NCBI GenBank assembly: GCA_001839685.1
Contig: MLAK01001071.1
Coordinates: 1 to 63,297 of the forward strand
From: Tritrichomonas foetus
Lineage: Eukaryota; Parabasalia; Tritrichomonadida; Tritrichomonadidae
DNA length: 63,297 bases
Reading direction: 5' to 3'
The notes beneath the pieces are model-generated. The model was not told the DNA's origin and ran no database searches. It saw nothing but the letters and a program-made list of their open reading frames with translations. Positions 11,204 through 19,837 of this stretch are shown here, piece after piece. Position 1 is the stretch's first letter; every line of letters starts with the position of its first letter. A program made the position numbers and the translations under genes.

Positions 11204-11607
11204 GTCTTACTGAACATCGAAAAAGAAAAAAGCATAGATGTATATATTTTTATAAGAAGAAGGATTATTTTTTTTTTTCGATCTCCGTTTTGGTTATTTG
11301 ATTTTTAAAAAATTTGGATTAGCATCTTTTAATCCTTTATTGTGAAAACTTCGTAAAAAAAAACTGATAATAATAATCCACATTTTTCTTTCTTTTTTTG
11401 TCATTGATTTGATAAATAGAAAAAAATCAATATAAAAAGAATTTATTTTATTAATAACTGAATAAGATCTTATTCAATGACATAGAAATACTCAAGGAAT
11501 ATTATTCATAACTTCCAGAATCAATGATATACTCATGATCTAAAAAAATTACTCAACTTTTTCGGTTAACATAAAAAATTGTTAACCAAATAATTTTATC
11601 TCACTTT
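11204..11607. other. Intergenic spacer
   Basis: Short AT-rich spacer between two same-strand genes. No feature except an Initiator-like element at its very end. Confidence 0.6.
11601..11605 (+). promoter_or_regulatory. Initiator-like element TCACT
   Basis: TCACT matches the trichomonad Initiator core TCA(C/T)(A/T). It lies 3 bases before the ATG at 11608, consistent with the very short 5' leaders known in Trichomonas. Confidence 0.45.
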
Positions 11608-12291
11608 ATGAATATTTCCCAAAATCCGAATGATTTAGCAAATCCAGATCTAAATCAAATCATTGAGACCGCAGACAGGCACATTATCGAAATGGAAAAA
11701 AGAGTGAATGCCAGCACCGATCAAAATTCATTGTCGAATAATTCGAATGCGCAAACACAACTCAAAAGCGATCTGGAAGAACTCAATAATTCCATTGCAA
11801 ACATGTCAATGCTTTGCATCCAACGAGTTGAAGAAATGACGTCAAATTTCGTAAATTTAAATGCAGATATCTCAGAAATGGATGGCATGCTGAACATCGT
11901 TAAAGAAGCAACCGGATCGGTTTCTCTTGAGAGCTTTACTAAAGAAAATTGTCATTTGGAGGCTTCCAAACAGAACGAAAATCTAAAGACGATAGAGAAC
12001 GATAAGAATAAAAAATTGAATGTTATTTTGGTCACTGATCGAAAAGATGAATCAAAAATATCCTATCCAGGAGATGGAATGCAAATAAATATGCGCGTAC
12101 TAGATAATGTTGGGTGGCAAATCGATCCACACACTAATAAAGGCAACCAAGGAAATCGCCATCCATTAATTATTGAAATGATTGAAAACTCAGGAAGAGA
12201 AAATCCATGGTCCAAACAGTCTGATTATTTCCACTCACAAAATTCGGCATCTTCTTTAGGTGAGACATCATTCAAAAAGCTTTATTCATAA
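11608..12291 (+). CDS. Unknown coiled-coil protein
   Basis: A 227-residue hydrophilic protein that I do not recognise. Residues about 10-110 are helical with heptad-like spacing (Glu/Asn/Leu-rich). The second half is polar, with ILVTDRKDE followed by a segment containing YPGDGMQINMRVLDNVGWQI, possibly a short beta region. There is no signal peptide or membrane segment. The ATG immediately follows an Initiator-like TCACT. The gene ends 123 bases before a 24-bp minisatellite array. Confidence 0.6.
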   Translation: MNISQNPNDLANPDLNQIIETADRHIIEMEKRVNASTDQNSLSNNSNAQTQLKSDLEELNNSIANMSMLCIQRVEEMTSNFVNLNADISEMDGMLNIVKEATGSVSLESFTKENCHLEASKQNENLKTIENDKNKKLNVILVTDRKDESKISYPGDGMQINMRVLDNVGWQIDPHTNKGNQGNRHPLIIEMIENSGRENPWSKQSDYFHSQNSASSLGETSFKKLYS

Positions 12292-12413
12292 TTTCCATGC
12301 TACTTTTTTTATATGTGTATAATAAAAAATGTATTTTTGAAAAAATATTTGTTTACTCAGCATTTTATATTAAATTAATAATTTTTATTATCGAATATGC
12401 TACTATTGTTGTG

Positions 12414-12535
12414 AATGTGATTGTTGTTGTTGTTAATGTGATTGTTTTTGTTGTTGTTAATGTGATTGTTTTTGTTGTTGTTAATGTGATTGTTTTTGTT
12501 GTTGTTAATGTGATTGTTGTTGTTGTTGTGAATGA
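12414..12535 (+). repeat. 24-bp minisatellite array (plus orientation)
   Basis: About five units each begin AATGTGATTG and continue with a GTT/TTT-rich stretch. Unit starts are at 12414, 12435, 12459, 12483 and 12507, with a partial at 12531; spacing is 24 bases except for a first spacing of 21. The array is translated as a hydrophobic Val/Ile repeat in a short reading frame (12297-12590) that is not a credible gene. The same unit occurs inverted at 14.24-14.35 kb. Confidence 0.85.
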
Positions 12536-12586
12536 TCATCTTCAGATATCTCAAGTCAAGATCATATATAAATATATATCAAAGAT

Positions 12587-13144
12587 TTAAAAATCTTCTT
12601 CATCTGAGTCTTCTGTTAATTCATTTAATTCTTCTGAATCATCTTCAATGATGTATTTTGGAATCTGATTTCCAGTTGGTTTTTTATGAATTCCTTTTAA
12701 AACTTTTTCTTTTCTTGCTTGTGTAGGATAGAATGGAACATATGATTTCATTTGAGATATTTCATCAAAATCATTTTGATTTCGAGTCCCTTTTAAAATA
12801 GAATCGTTCATAAAAATTCTAGGATTTATATTATTAATAAAATAATGTGGTTGAGATTGTTGAATTGTTCTCAAAATCTCTTTTTCTCGGATTTCTTTTG
12901 CTTTATTTACAATCATTTTTTGTTTACTTTGACTTTTGAATTGTGGATTATTTTGATTCATGTGTGCTTTTTGTCTCTGCGAAGCTTTAAAAGCAATTAA
13001 TTGATGTCTTGGGGATAATTCTGGTTGGGAATTATCTATTAATGATTTAGAATTATGAACGCGTATCATATGCCATTGATAATGCTTATTTTTCTCGAAT
13101 TTATCTAATACTTGACTCTGAACTGGCTCAAATCTTCTCTTCAT
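12587..13144 (-). CDS. Possible CFAP97 (hemingway/KIAA1430)-like small basic protein
   Basis: This 185-residue protein is basic in its first two thirds and ends in an acidic tail (SEELNELTEDSDEEDF). Residues about 20-75 contain a His/Arg-rich pattern (HMIRVHNSKSLIDNSQP) followed by Lys/Gln-rich helix. This resembles the CFAP97/KIAA1430 domain, where a short helix is followed by an IDN..P turn and a charged helix. Members of that family are flagellar or sperm-tail proteins. The match is by eye and short, so the assignment is tentative. An Initiator-like TCATT lies at 13157-13161 on the minus strand, 12 bases upstream of the ATG. The gene is divergent from the MetH-activation-like gene. Confidence 0.5.
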   Translation of the reverse strand: MKRRFEPVQSQVLDKFEKNKHYQWHMIRVHNSKSLIDNSQPELSPRHQLIAFKASQRQKAHMNQNNPQFKSQSKQKMIVNKAKEIREKEILRTIQQSQPHYFINNINPRIFMNDSILKGTRNQNDFDEISQMKSYVPFYPTQARKEKVLKGIHKKPTGNQIPKYIIEDDSEELNELTEDSDEEDF

Positions 13145-13156
13145 GCGTTTAAATAT

Positions 13157-13161
13157 AATGA
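13157..13161 (-). promoter_or_regulatory. Initiator-like element TCATT
   Basis: On the minus strand this reads TCATT and lies 12 bases before the start at 13144. It agrees with the trichomonad TCA(C/T)(A/T) consensus. Confidence 0.4.
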
Positions 13162-13421
13162 TATAAAATATTTTTTTTCGGAATTTTTCTTATCTACTAA
13201 TGATTATTGAATATGAATATCAAAGAGAAAAAAAATTTATCCGAAATGGTATTTGTTTTTCTAACACTTTGTTATTAATTCTTCATAGAATTAGATTTTT
13301 TTGAATCCAATGAGAAAAACATTCTGATTCAGTCATGGTGAATCAACCAAATCGATGATAACAAGAATCATCTGTATAAATAGGAGTAAGAACATTTAGG
13401 CATTGAAAATCATAAAAAGTG

Positions 13422-13426
13422 TCATT
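13422..13426 (+). promoter_or_regulatory. Initiator-like element TCATT that decides the start at 13430
   Basis: TCATT lies 3 bases before the ATG at 13430. No upstream in-frame ATG exists, only a TTG, so the pairing supports 13430 as the start. Confidence 0.45.
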
Positions 13427-13429
13427 ATC

Positions 13430-14170
13430 ATGAATCCCCAAATTTTAAAGTTTCAGATTGAAATTAGTCCACAACAGGTTCAACAACAACTTGATAAATT
13501 TAAAGTGGAACAAATTCCATTTGAAACAATGAGGGACCTGATTTCTCTTTGTATGAATTTGTTTGATCCAGTTGCGGCAATTTCACTTTGTCAATTAGAA
13601 CATTTTGTAGGAAGCAAAACAAAAGATGGAAATGTCAAATGTTTTCTAAAAAATGATCCAGGAAATGTTGTTATTCTTAATATGAATGATGCCATCAAAT
13701 ATTTGAAGTTTCCAGTGGAAGGTTTCTTTTTTATGTTTACTGTTGGAAGACAAATTGATGATAAAATCAGCGAATACAAAGAAAGAGGAAATTTACATTT
13801 CTCTAAAGTTCTGTCAATCATTGCTATTTCAGCCATTAGTGAAATTCGTAAAAAAGTGATTCAATACATAGAAAAAGAAGCAAATATTAATAATTTTAAA
13901 GTTGGGCCTTATATGAATCCAGGATCAGTTAAAACATGGGAATTATTTGAACAGGAAAAAATTTATCAAATTACAAATGCACAACGAATTGGAATGAAGT
14001 ATCATGAAAATGGCTTTGTTGATCCAGTATTCTCAAGTTCAGGATTAGTTCCAATTGGATCTAAATATAAAAGTGACAAAGTTACAAATCTTTGTTTTCA
14101 ATGTGATGTGATAGAATGTCCTCTGAGAAACGAAGATTTTTCATATCAAGATATTGAAGATATTTGTTAA
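13430..14170 (+). CDS. Methionine-synthase (B12) activation-domain-like protein
   Basis: The 246-residue protein follows the pattern of stand-alone proteins related to the C-terminal activation domain of cobalamin-dependent methionine synthase, common in anaerobic bacteria. A helical N-terminus is followed by FFFMFTVGRQIDDKI (about residues 100-114), then a helix with AISAISEIRKKV. Next comes a segment aligned with the S-adenosylmethionine-binding SPGY loop but reading MNPGS, then IGMKYHENGFVDPVFSSSGLVPIG, which matches the 'IGV.Lt.s..m.P..SvSG' signature. Finally there is a Cys cluster (CFQCDVIECPLR). In bacteria such proteins are thought to help reactivate corrinoid enzymes. Here the substrate is unknown; no methionine synthase lies nearby. 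The second residue of the SPGY-like loop and its Tyr are not conserved. Base composition matches the host, so any transfer is old. Confidence 0.55.
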   Translation: MNPQILKFQIEISPQQVQQQLDKFKVEQIPFETMRDLISLCMNLFDPVAAISLCQLEHFVGSKTKDGNVKCFLKNDPGNVVILNMNDAIKYLKFPVEGFFFMFTVGRQIDDKISEYKERGNLHFSKVLSIIAISAISEIRKKVIQYIEKEANINNFKVGPYMNPGSVKTWELFEQEKIYQITNAQRIGMKYHENGFVDPVFSSSGLVPIGSKYKSDKVTNLCFQCDVIECPLRNEDFSYQDIEDIC

Positions 14171-14235
14171 ATCATTTAGAATTTTAATATTACTTTATAA
14201 TTTAAATTTCATTCATTTTAATAATTAATGGTTGA

Positions 14236-14350
14236 ACAACAGTAACAGTGATAGCAACAACAATAATAGTGATAGCAACAACAATAATCATATTCATAAC
14301 AACAACAACAATCACATTCATAACAACAACAACAATCACATTCATAGCAA
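14236..14350 (-). repeat. 24-bp / 21-bp minisatellite array (inverted relative to 12.4 kb)
   Basis: On the minus strand the units read GAATGTGATTGTTGTTG..., the same family as the array at 12.41-12.54 kb. Plus-strand marks (CATATT or CACATT) fall at 14289, 14313 and 14337, exactly 24 apart. A 21-base variant with GTGATAG starts at 14248 and 14269. The two arrays face each other around the genes at 12.6-14.2 kb. Confidence 0.85.
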
Positions 14351-14463
14351 TAATATATAAAATTCAAAAAGAGTTGATGATTAAAACCTCGAAAAATTTT
14401 TAAATATAATATAAATATAAAATGAACAAGCCCAGCTTAGGCATTAACATCAACACGCATATA

Positions 14464-15435
14464 TTAATACCATTGGAATGAATCCGCCGTTGATTGGAAT
14501 TCGTTTGAATTGAAAATTTCATTCCAGAAGTCAACTTCGTCGTTTTCGTCGATTTCGTTTGACTCCTTCTTCACCGGCGCCTCACTTTGCTTCTCCAGTT
14601 GGGCTGTTTCTACATCGAAGTTACTTTCAGGAACTTGGGCTGGAGGCTGCTGCTTGCTTCTCTGTTGAATTTGCGAGTCGTTCATAGACACATCTGACAT
14701 TTGAAGTGAAACGTTGGTATTTGGCGGAAGGGGTGGCTGCTGGAAGATTGGCCTCTGTACTTGGCGGACAAGCATCGGAGCCTGATAAGGAATTGGATTC
14801 TGTATTTGGCTTGGATAGTAAGCATTATTCGACATATTTGGAAATTGCGCGCAAATTTGCATCTGCTGGGGTTGCCGTAAAGGTTGCATGCTCGGAATGA
14901 TCACGTCATTGATAGGCGGTTGAAGACTTTTCTTGATGCGGTTTTTCTGCTGTGGAGATGTTTTTGTTGATGCAAAGCTTGAGTTACAAACTTTTTGAGT
15001 GTGATTTTGGCCGGTCATGTCGAATGTATTGGAGAGTGATTCTTCTCCTTCCAGGAGGATTTTTCTCTGTAAGACCATCCATCTGTTCTTAACGGATGTA
15101 TCAGAGCGGCCCACAAAGTACTTTGCGATTCGAACCCACCTCGATCCGAGCTCGTTATGCTTTTCGATGAGGAGGGCGTCCTCTTCGGCGCTCCACGGTT
15201 CGCGATTGACATTTGGCGAAAGGTAGTTGAGCCAACGTTCACGGCACTGGCGCTGATTTCGTCCAGGCATGTGGTCAGCGATTGTATCCCAATCTTGCTC
15301 GCCAAGTTGGGTGACAATAGACCTAAGTCTCTCGTCCTCGTCTTTTGTAAATTTAATTTTTGGGTGCGGCCTGCAGGTGGATGGCCGACGAACTCGATCT
15401 TTCATACTCATAATTATATCGTGGAATGAAGACAT
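14464..15435 (-). CDS. R2R3-Myb DNA-binding protein
   Basis: A 323-residue protein with two Myb repeats near the N-terminus (about residues 24-125). In the first, the leading Trp is replaced by Phe (KFTKDEDERL), with later Trp in QDWDTIA and RERWLNYL. The second has all three Trp (EPWSAEED, RWVRIA, KNRWMVL). The recognition helices contain NQRQCRERW and SDTSVKNRW. The rest is Pro/Gln/Asn-rich, ending in an acidic, aromatic tail (DEVDFWNEIFNSNEF) that could be an activation region. Myb proteins are a large family in trichomonads and bind promoter elements upstream of surface-protein genes. This product's target is unknown. GC is higher than in neighbouring genes, especially in the Myb region. 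Confidence 0.92.
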   Translation of the reverse strand: MSSFHDIIMSMKDRVRRPSTCRPHPKIKFTKDEDERLRSIVTQLGEQDWDTIADHMPGRNQRQCRERWLNYLSPNVNREPWSAEEDALLIEKHNELGSRWVRIAKYFVGRSDTSVKNRWMVLQRKILLEGEESLSNTFDMTGQNHTQKVCNSSFASTKTSPQQKNRIKKSLQPPINDVIIPSMQPLRQPQQMQICAQFPNMSNNAYYPSQIQNPIPYQAPMLVRQVQRPIFQQPPLPPNTNVSLQMSDVSMNDSQIQQRSKQQPPAQVPESNFDVETAQLEKQSEAPVKKESNEIDENDEVDFWNEIFNSNEFQSTADSFQWY

Positions 15436-16520
15436 TTTTTGATCTACTTAAATCGGTCGACTAGTTGAATGACTGCTTAGTGTTTTATGGCGATGTTGAT
15501 TTCTTTAAAGACGCGAAATATTCGTGCTTTAAATAAATATGAGGGCCCTTCACAAAAATTGTGAGCATAGAAAAAGATTAACTGTATTTCAAATTTTGAA
15601 TAGAAAATAAAAAATAAAAATCGTTCAATGAAATTTGAATAAATTTATAAAAAACAGTTGAAATTTAGCATCAAGACGAAAATGCAAATTATAGTGTAAG
15701 AATACATTTCCCAAATAGCTGAGCTCTAAAAGATCGATGAACGAAAAAGAAGATATTTATCTCAGAAAAATTCAATATAACTCGAATTTTTATCACATGT
15801 TCATTTCGATTTTGTTCTTCAGAAATTGGTTTAGAAAAATCCAACCTATTGAAATTTCAAAGAGCATTTCAAAATTCATCGTACATTGAACTAATTGTCA
15901 GGATATGCCTGTATGCATCTAATTATTAATAATATTTGAAGATGAAACAATTTTGGCGAAAAACAGACAATCCTCATATTGAAAGGTCATATTGAATTTA
16001 GAATGATCGAATTTTATTTTGCACAGAATTCTGCAGTATTTTCAGAAATGCACCAACTAACTTTCTGTTAAAATTATTTCTTTTTCACTTTTTGATCCTC
16101 AGTTGAAATACTATCAAAATTTCATAAACTATACAAAATCTATTTTTCCAGAAATGGAAAAACAATGGTGAAAAAAACTATGAAAAGAAATCTTGTTGAG
16201 ATTATTTTAGTCCAGAAAATTCTCGTTTATCTACAAACAAAAGATGAGTGTATAAAGCACCTTTAGAAGAAATCTCATTATTTCATATCAGACTTTGACA
16301 GGTGAGAGCTCCCTTCAATGTGAAATAGCTTCTATATCTATATATCTATCTCTATTGAAAGAGGCGAATGTACGATCACTGTGGATGAGCTCAACAAAAT
16401 TTGGTGAAGGGCAAATCTTAGGTGATTTCACTATGTCTCTCAATTGTTTAAATTAAACCACATTATTTCTATGAGATGCATCAAAAAGTTATTAATTGAT
16501 AGAGCATTCAAAGTGTACCC
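15436..16520. other. Intergenic spacer
   Basis: About 1.1 kb of AT-rich DNA between two minus-strand genes. It holds a short TCTATA-type microsatellite near 16331-16358. No gene or RNA is seen. Confidence 0.6.
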
Positions 16521-18281
16521 TTAGGGGCCTGCCAGAAGGTTTGTTTTGTTCACATTTGGCCGTGTAATTAAATCAGTTTTCCTTTGAATTCTTGGCTGAT
16601 TATTATTATTCATGAATGTTATGCAGCCTGGGGGTCCATCTGAAAGTTTAATTAAATCCTGAATTTTACTCATATCAATCATTCCTGATGAGCGTGCAAT
16701 TCCTTTATTTTTTGTTGCAAATGAGCAGATATTCTGTTTAATTATTTTTTCATGATATAAAATTCTGTAGAGAGCTGTTATTTCATCAAAAGAGTCGATA
16801 TCATAATGGTCAAGTACAGGAAGTTTCTGACTATTTAAAATATCAAGAACTATTTGTTCATGAAAATTAAATTCATGCTTTTTTTCTTCTTCTTCTTGAT
16901 TTTGGTGAGACTCATTTTTTATTTCACTGGCAATTATCATATCACCGACATTTGGTTGACTAAGTAATCTCTTTTTTTTCATCATGGGAGTATGTTTATA
17001 ATTCAATGGAAAAATAATATTATTAATGCTATGGTTTTTAGTGGATTTTAATTTCAAGGGAACTTCACCTAGTGAACCAATATCATTATTCTGATTATAG
17101 TTTTGATTATTATTCTGATTATAGTTTTGATTATTATTCTGATTAATGTTTTGATTATTATTCTGATTAATGTTTTGATTATTATTTCTATTATTATTCT
17201 GATTATTGTTTGGATTATTATTCTGATTATTGTTTGGATTATTATTCTGATTATTGTTTTGATTATTATTCCTATTATTATTCTGATTATTGTTTTGATT
17301 ATTGTTTTGATTATTATTCTGATTCTGATTATTGTTTTGATTATTATACCTATTATAATTAATAAAAGGGGTCAAACTTAAATTATAATTCAATGGCATG
17401 ATTACATCTTTTGATACAAAGTTATTTCTCTCCTGACTTGAAATCAACCAAGGATGGTTTAAAATTTCACTCGTAGTAATTCTTTCAGATGGATTCTTTT
17501 TTAACATCTTCGTGAGGAGGTCATTTAATTCACAACTAATAAAATTTGGAATGCGTGGCTCATTTCTACAAATAATAGAGAGAAGCTTGGGAATATTGTC
17601 GTGCATGAAAGGGAAAGTTCCCGTTGACATATAATATAGCAGCACTCCGCATGACCAAACATCAGCTGTCTCTTTGTATACTTTCCCCTGAATGACTTCC
17701 GGTGCCGAGTACGCAGGCGATCCGCATGAAGTGTTGACAATTCCATTTAAATTATTGGATAATCCAAAATCACTCAACAGCGGGTGGTAGTGAAGTCCGA
17801 GCAAAATATTCTGTGCTTTTATATCTCTGTGTATAATTTTTACTTCTTTGTGAAGATATTCAACGCTTTTTATAATCTGTCGAAACATTTTTTTGATCGT
17901 GTCTTCAGCCATTGGCCCGCTTATGAAGTTGCCAAGTGTCCCGCATGATGCATATTCCATGACAAGACAATGATAGCGGGGAAGTTCGATGATTTCGAAT
18001 AACGATACGATATTTTCGTGATGACATTTTTTGAGTGCGGAGACTTCCCTTCGATAGTTTTCACTGCTCGTTTGAATGTCGATCTGCTGTGATTTCGTTT
18101 GGTTTCGGTTTTTTGGTGCGTTACGAATAAATTTGATGGCGACCAATTTTTTCAGTAAAACGTGCTCAGCCTTCCAAACAACGCCGAATTGACCTCGTCC
18201 TATTTTGTAGAGAAGACGATAGTTTCCCACTTGATTGATATTCGTCGGTGTGAAATCGTCTTCATCATCTTCAAAATTCAT
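16521..18281 (-). CDS. Ser/Thr protein kinase (CAMK/SNF1-like) with Asn-rich tract
   Basis: The 586-residue protein has a complete kinase domain near the N-terminus. It has the glycine loop GRGQFG, VAIKF lysine, HRDIKAQN (catalytic Asp about residue 153), DFG, and the activation segment TSCGSPAYSAPEV. The GSPAY...APEV and AYSAPE pattern fits the CAMK/AMPK-like group. After the domain comes an Asn/Gln-rich low-complexity tract (about residues 310-398), encoded by AAT-rich minisatellite DNA at 17.09-17.35 kb, then a polar C-terminus without a recognised domain. An upstream ATG at 18323 would add 14 residues. I prefer 18281 because an Initiator-like TCATT (18298-18302, minus strand) lies between the two. 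Catalytic residues are intact, so it should be an active kinase. Confidence 0.93.
   Translation of the reverse strand: MNFEDDEDDFTPTNINQVGNYRLLYKIGRGQFGVVWKAEHVLLKKLVAIKFIRNAPKNRNQTKSQQIDIQTSSENYRREVSALKKCHHENIVSLFEIIELPRYHCLVMEYASCGTLGNFISGPMAEDTIKKMFRQIIKSVEYLHKEVKIIHRDIKAQNILLGLHYHPLLSDFGLSNNLNGIVNTSCGSPAYSAPEVIQGKVYKETADVWSCGVLLYYMSTGTFPFMHDNIPKLLSIICRNEPRIPNFISCELNDLLTKMLKKNPSERITTSEILNHPWLISSQERNNFVSKDVIMPLNYNLSLTPFINYNRYNNQNNNQNQNNNQNNNQNNNQNNNRNNNQNNNQNNNPNNNQNNNPNNNQNNNRNNNQNINQNNNQNINQNNNQNYNQNNNQNYNQNNDIGSLGEVPLKLKSTKNHSINNIIFPLNYKHTPMMKKKRLLSQPNVGDMIIASEIKNESHQNQEEEEKKHEFNFHEQIVLDILNSQKLPVLDHYDIDSFDEITALYRILYHEKIIKQNICSFATKNKGIARSSGMIDMSKIQDLIKLSDGPPGCITFMNNNNQPRIQRKTDLITRPNVNKTNLLAGP
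17088..17355 (-). repeat. Asn-rich coding minisatellite inside the kinase gene
   Basis: Repeated units of about 12-24 bases encode Asn-Asn-Gln-Asn variants with occasional Pro, Arg, Ile and Tyr. The frame is kept throughout. The array is likely length-variable between strains. Confidence 0.8.
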
Positions 18282-18297
18282 CTTTCGCTTTTGAGAA

Positions 18298-18302
18298 AAT
18301 GA
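18298..18302 (-). promoter_or_regulatory. Initiator-like element TCATT deciding the kinase start
   Basis: The minus strand reads TCATTTTCTCA here, close to the extended trichomonad Initiator. It lies inside the upstream reading-frame extension, so the downstream ATG at 18281 is the likelier start. Confidence 0.4.
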
Positions 18303-18323
18303 ATAGTGTTTATATAATTCCAT

Positions 18324-19023
18324 TCAATTATTCAATGAATTGAAGTGATTTCTTCTGAATATATTCAATGGAATTTTTCCATTTAAGTTCACTTTTTTAT
18401 AGCTTTATAAAATATTTTGAGATATACTTAACATTTTGTCACACTGATTTGAATTCTTAGGTAAATTCGTAATTTATTGAATAACAAATATTTTCTTTAA
18501 AATCATTTTATTTCACTATAATATGGAATTTATCTATAATTTATGATGATTTCTGCATTTATTGATATTGTATATTTAATTATTTCATGGAAAATATGTA
18601 TATTTATGTTATTCATTCAAAAATCGAAAAAACAATTTCTTTTTTTTTATTTTGGTAGATTTTGCATTGAATATTTTTGAATATTCAATTATTTGTTTTA
18701 GCTATAACTTCTTAATTTATATATACTATTGTATAATTTTAGGATATTGTCTATTTGAATAAATTAGTAATATAGTATATCAAATAAATGATGATATATC
18801 ATTTTGATATCAAGATATAATCATTTTTTTATTAAAAAACGATGATTAAAGTCAAAATCATTATTATTTGATTTTAAGATAATGAAATATTAAGAATACA
18901 TGAATAATATGTCGATAGGTTAACTAGTAGGCTTTACAGATGCCTTGATTTTTGTTTTGACAATTTCGTTGTCAGAAAAAGTGTCAAATTTCCAATGCAT
19001 GGCATAATTACTTTTCGTTTCAT
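18324..19023. other. Intergenic spacer between divergent genes
   Basis: About 700 bases, extremely AT-rich, no feature recognised other than an Initiator-like TCATA overlapping the start codon at 19024. Confidence 0.6.
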
Positions 19024-19518
19024 ATGAATATTGGTGTTCTTCATCAAATTTATGATTTTGTCGAAAATAGTGATAAGTTCAATGACTTCGACAAGTTTGT
19101 ATCATGCTTTCACAATTGGATGTTCCAACGAAAAATGCATATTTATGATGTGTTAATTCTTTTAATGAATGGCGTCAGGGAAATAAAGGACTTAAGAATT
19201 GAAAATGAAGTTATGAATTTCAATCACGAATTGATTCAAGGACCATCTGATGTTCATTGTCTTCAAATGAACAAAAATGGTGACATGTCAGTTAATGGTG
19301 TTCCCACAAATGAGAAAATAATGGTAACCAAAAAATACAATTTCCTTACTGATAGAGGAACAGTTTCAATAGGTGAAGGTTATGCAGATACAAGCTTTAA
19401 TAAAAGAGTATTTAAAATCGATTATAAAGCAGGAAAAATCACTTATAAAGAAGGAGATAAAATATCATCAATGCTAGTCAAAGATGGAAATTTTGTTTTT
19501 GAACGCAAAAAAGTTTAA
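19024..19518 (+). CDS. Unknown 164-residue protein
   Basis: Not recognised. The N-terminal half is helical (MNIGVLHQIYDFVEN, then DKFVSCFHNWMF and an amphipathic helix with YDVLILLMNGV). The second half alternates hydrophobic and charged residues with several Gly/Asp turns (MNKNGDMSVNGVPTNE, GTVSIGEGYADTS), suggesting a small beta domain. There is no signal peptide or membrane helix. Codon use and composition are those of a real gene. It is divergent from the kinase and convergent with the gene at 19.8-21.5 kb. Confidence 0.6.
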   Translation: MNIGVLHQIYDFVENSDKFNDFDKFVSCFHNWMFQRKMHIYDVLILLMNGVREIKDLRIENEVMNFNHELIQGPSDVHCLQMNKNGDMSVNGVPTNEKIMVTKKYNFLTDRGTVSIGEGYADTSFNKRVFKIDYKAGKITYKEGDKISSMLVKDGNFVFERKKV

Positions 19519-19519
19519 C

Positions 19520-19771
19520 TTAAACAATAATTTTAATATTAATCTGTGTTCTACTTATTTCATACTTTTTTTTTGACAACAATTCGCAAATATCCAATAA
19601 AAATAACAAGATTGTGTGAACTATGCGCAAAGATATTCTTTCACTAAAAATGTTATCGGAATTTTTTTTACCAAAGAATATGGGATTTTGAAAGTAGTAA
19701 CATTCAAAGTTATTCGTCCCACTGTCAATCTCATTTGTTGAAATTAGCACGTTTTCAAAGTCATTCATCAT
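19520..19771 (-). CDS. Doubtful small ORF or gene fragment
   Basis: An 83-residue reading frame begins one base after the stop codon of the plus-strand gene ending at 19518. The C-terminal part is hydrophobic helix (IVHTILLFLLDICELL). It looks somewhat protein-like in composition but has no recognised family, so it may be a pseudogene fragment or chance. Low confidence. Confidence 0.2.
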   Translation of the reverse strand: MMNDFENVLISTNEIDSGTNNFECYYFQNPIFFGKKNSDNIFSERISLRIVHTILLFLLDICELLSKKKYEISRTQINIKIIV

Positions 19772-19837
19772 GTATACGAGCTCTAGATGATATTTTATAT
19801 TTTTGATATTTAATTTAAACTGTAAAATTTTGAAAAG

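Noticed and set aside
12297..12590. A 97-residue Val/Ile-rich frame
   Set aside because: It is a translation of the 24-bp minisatellite; hydrophobicity follows from GTT repeats.
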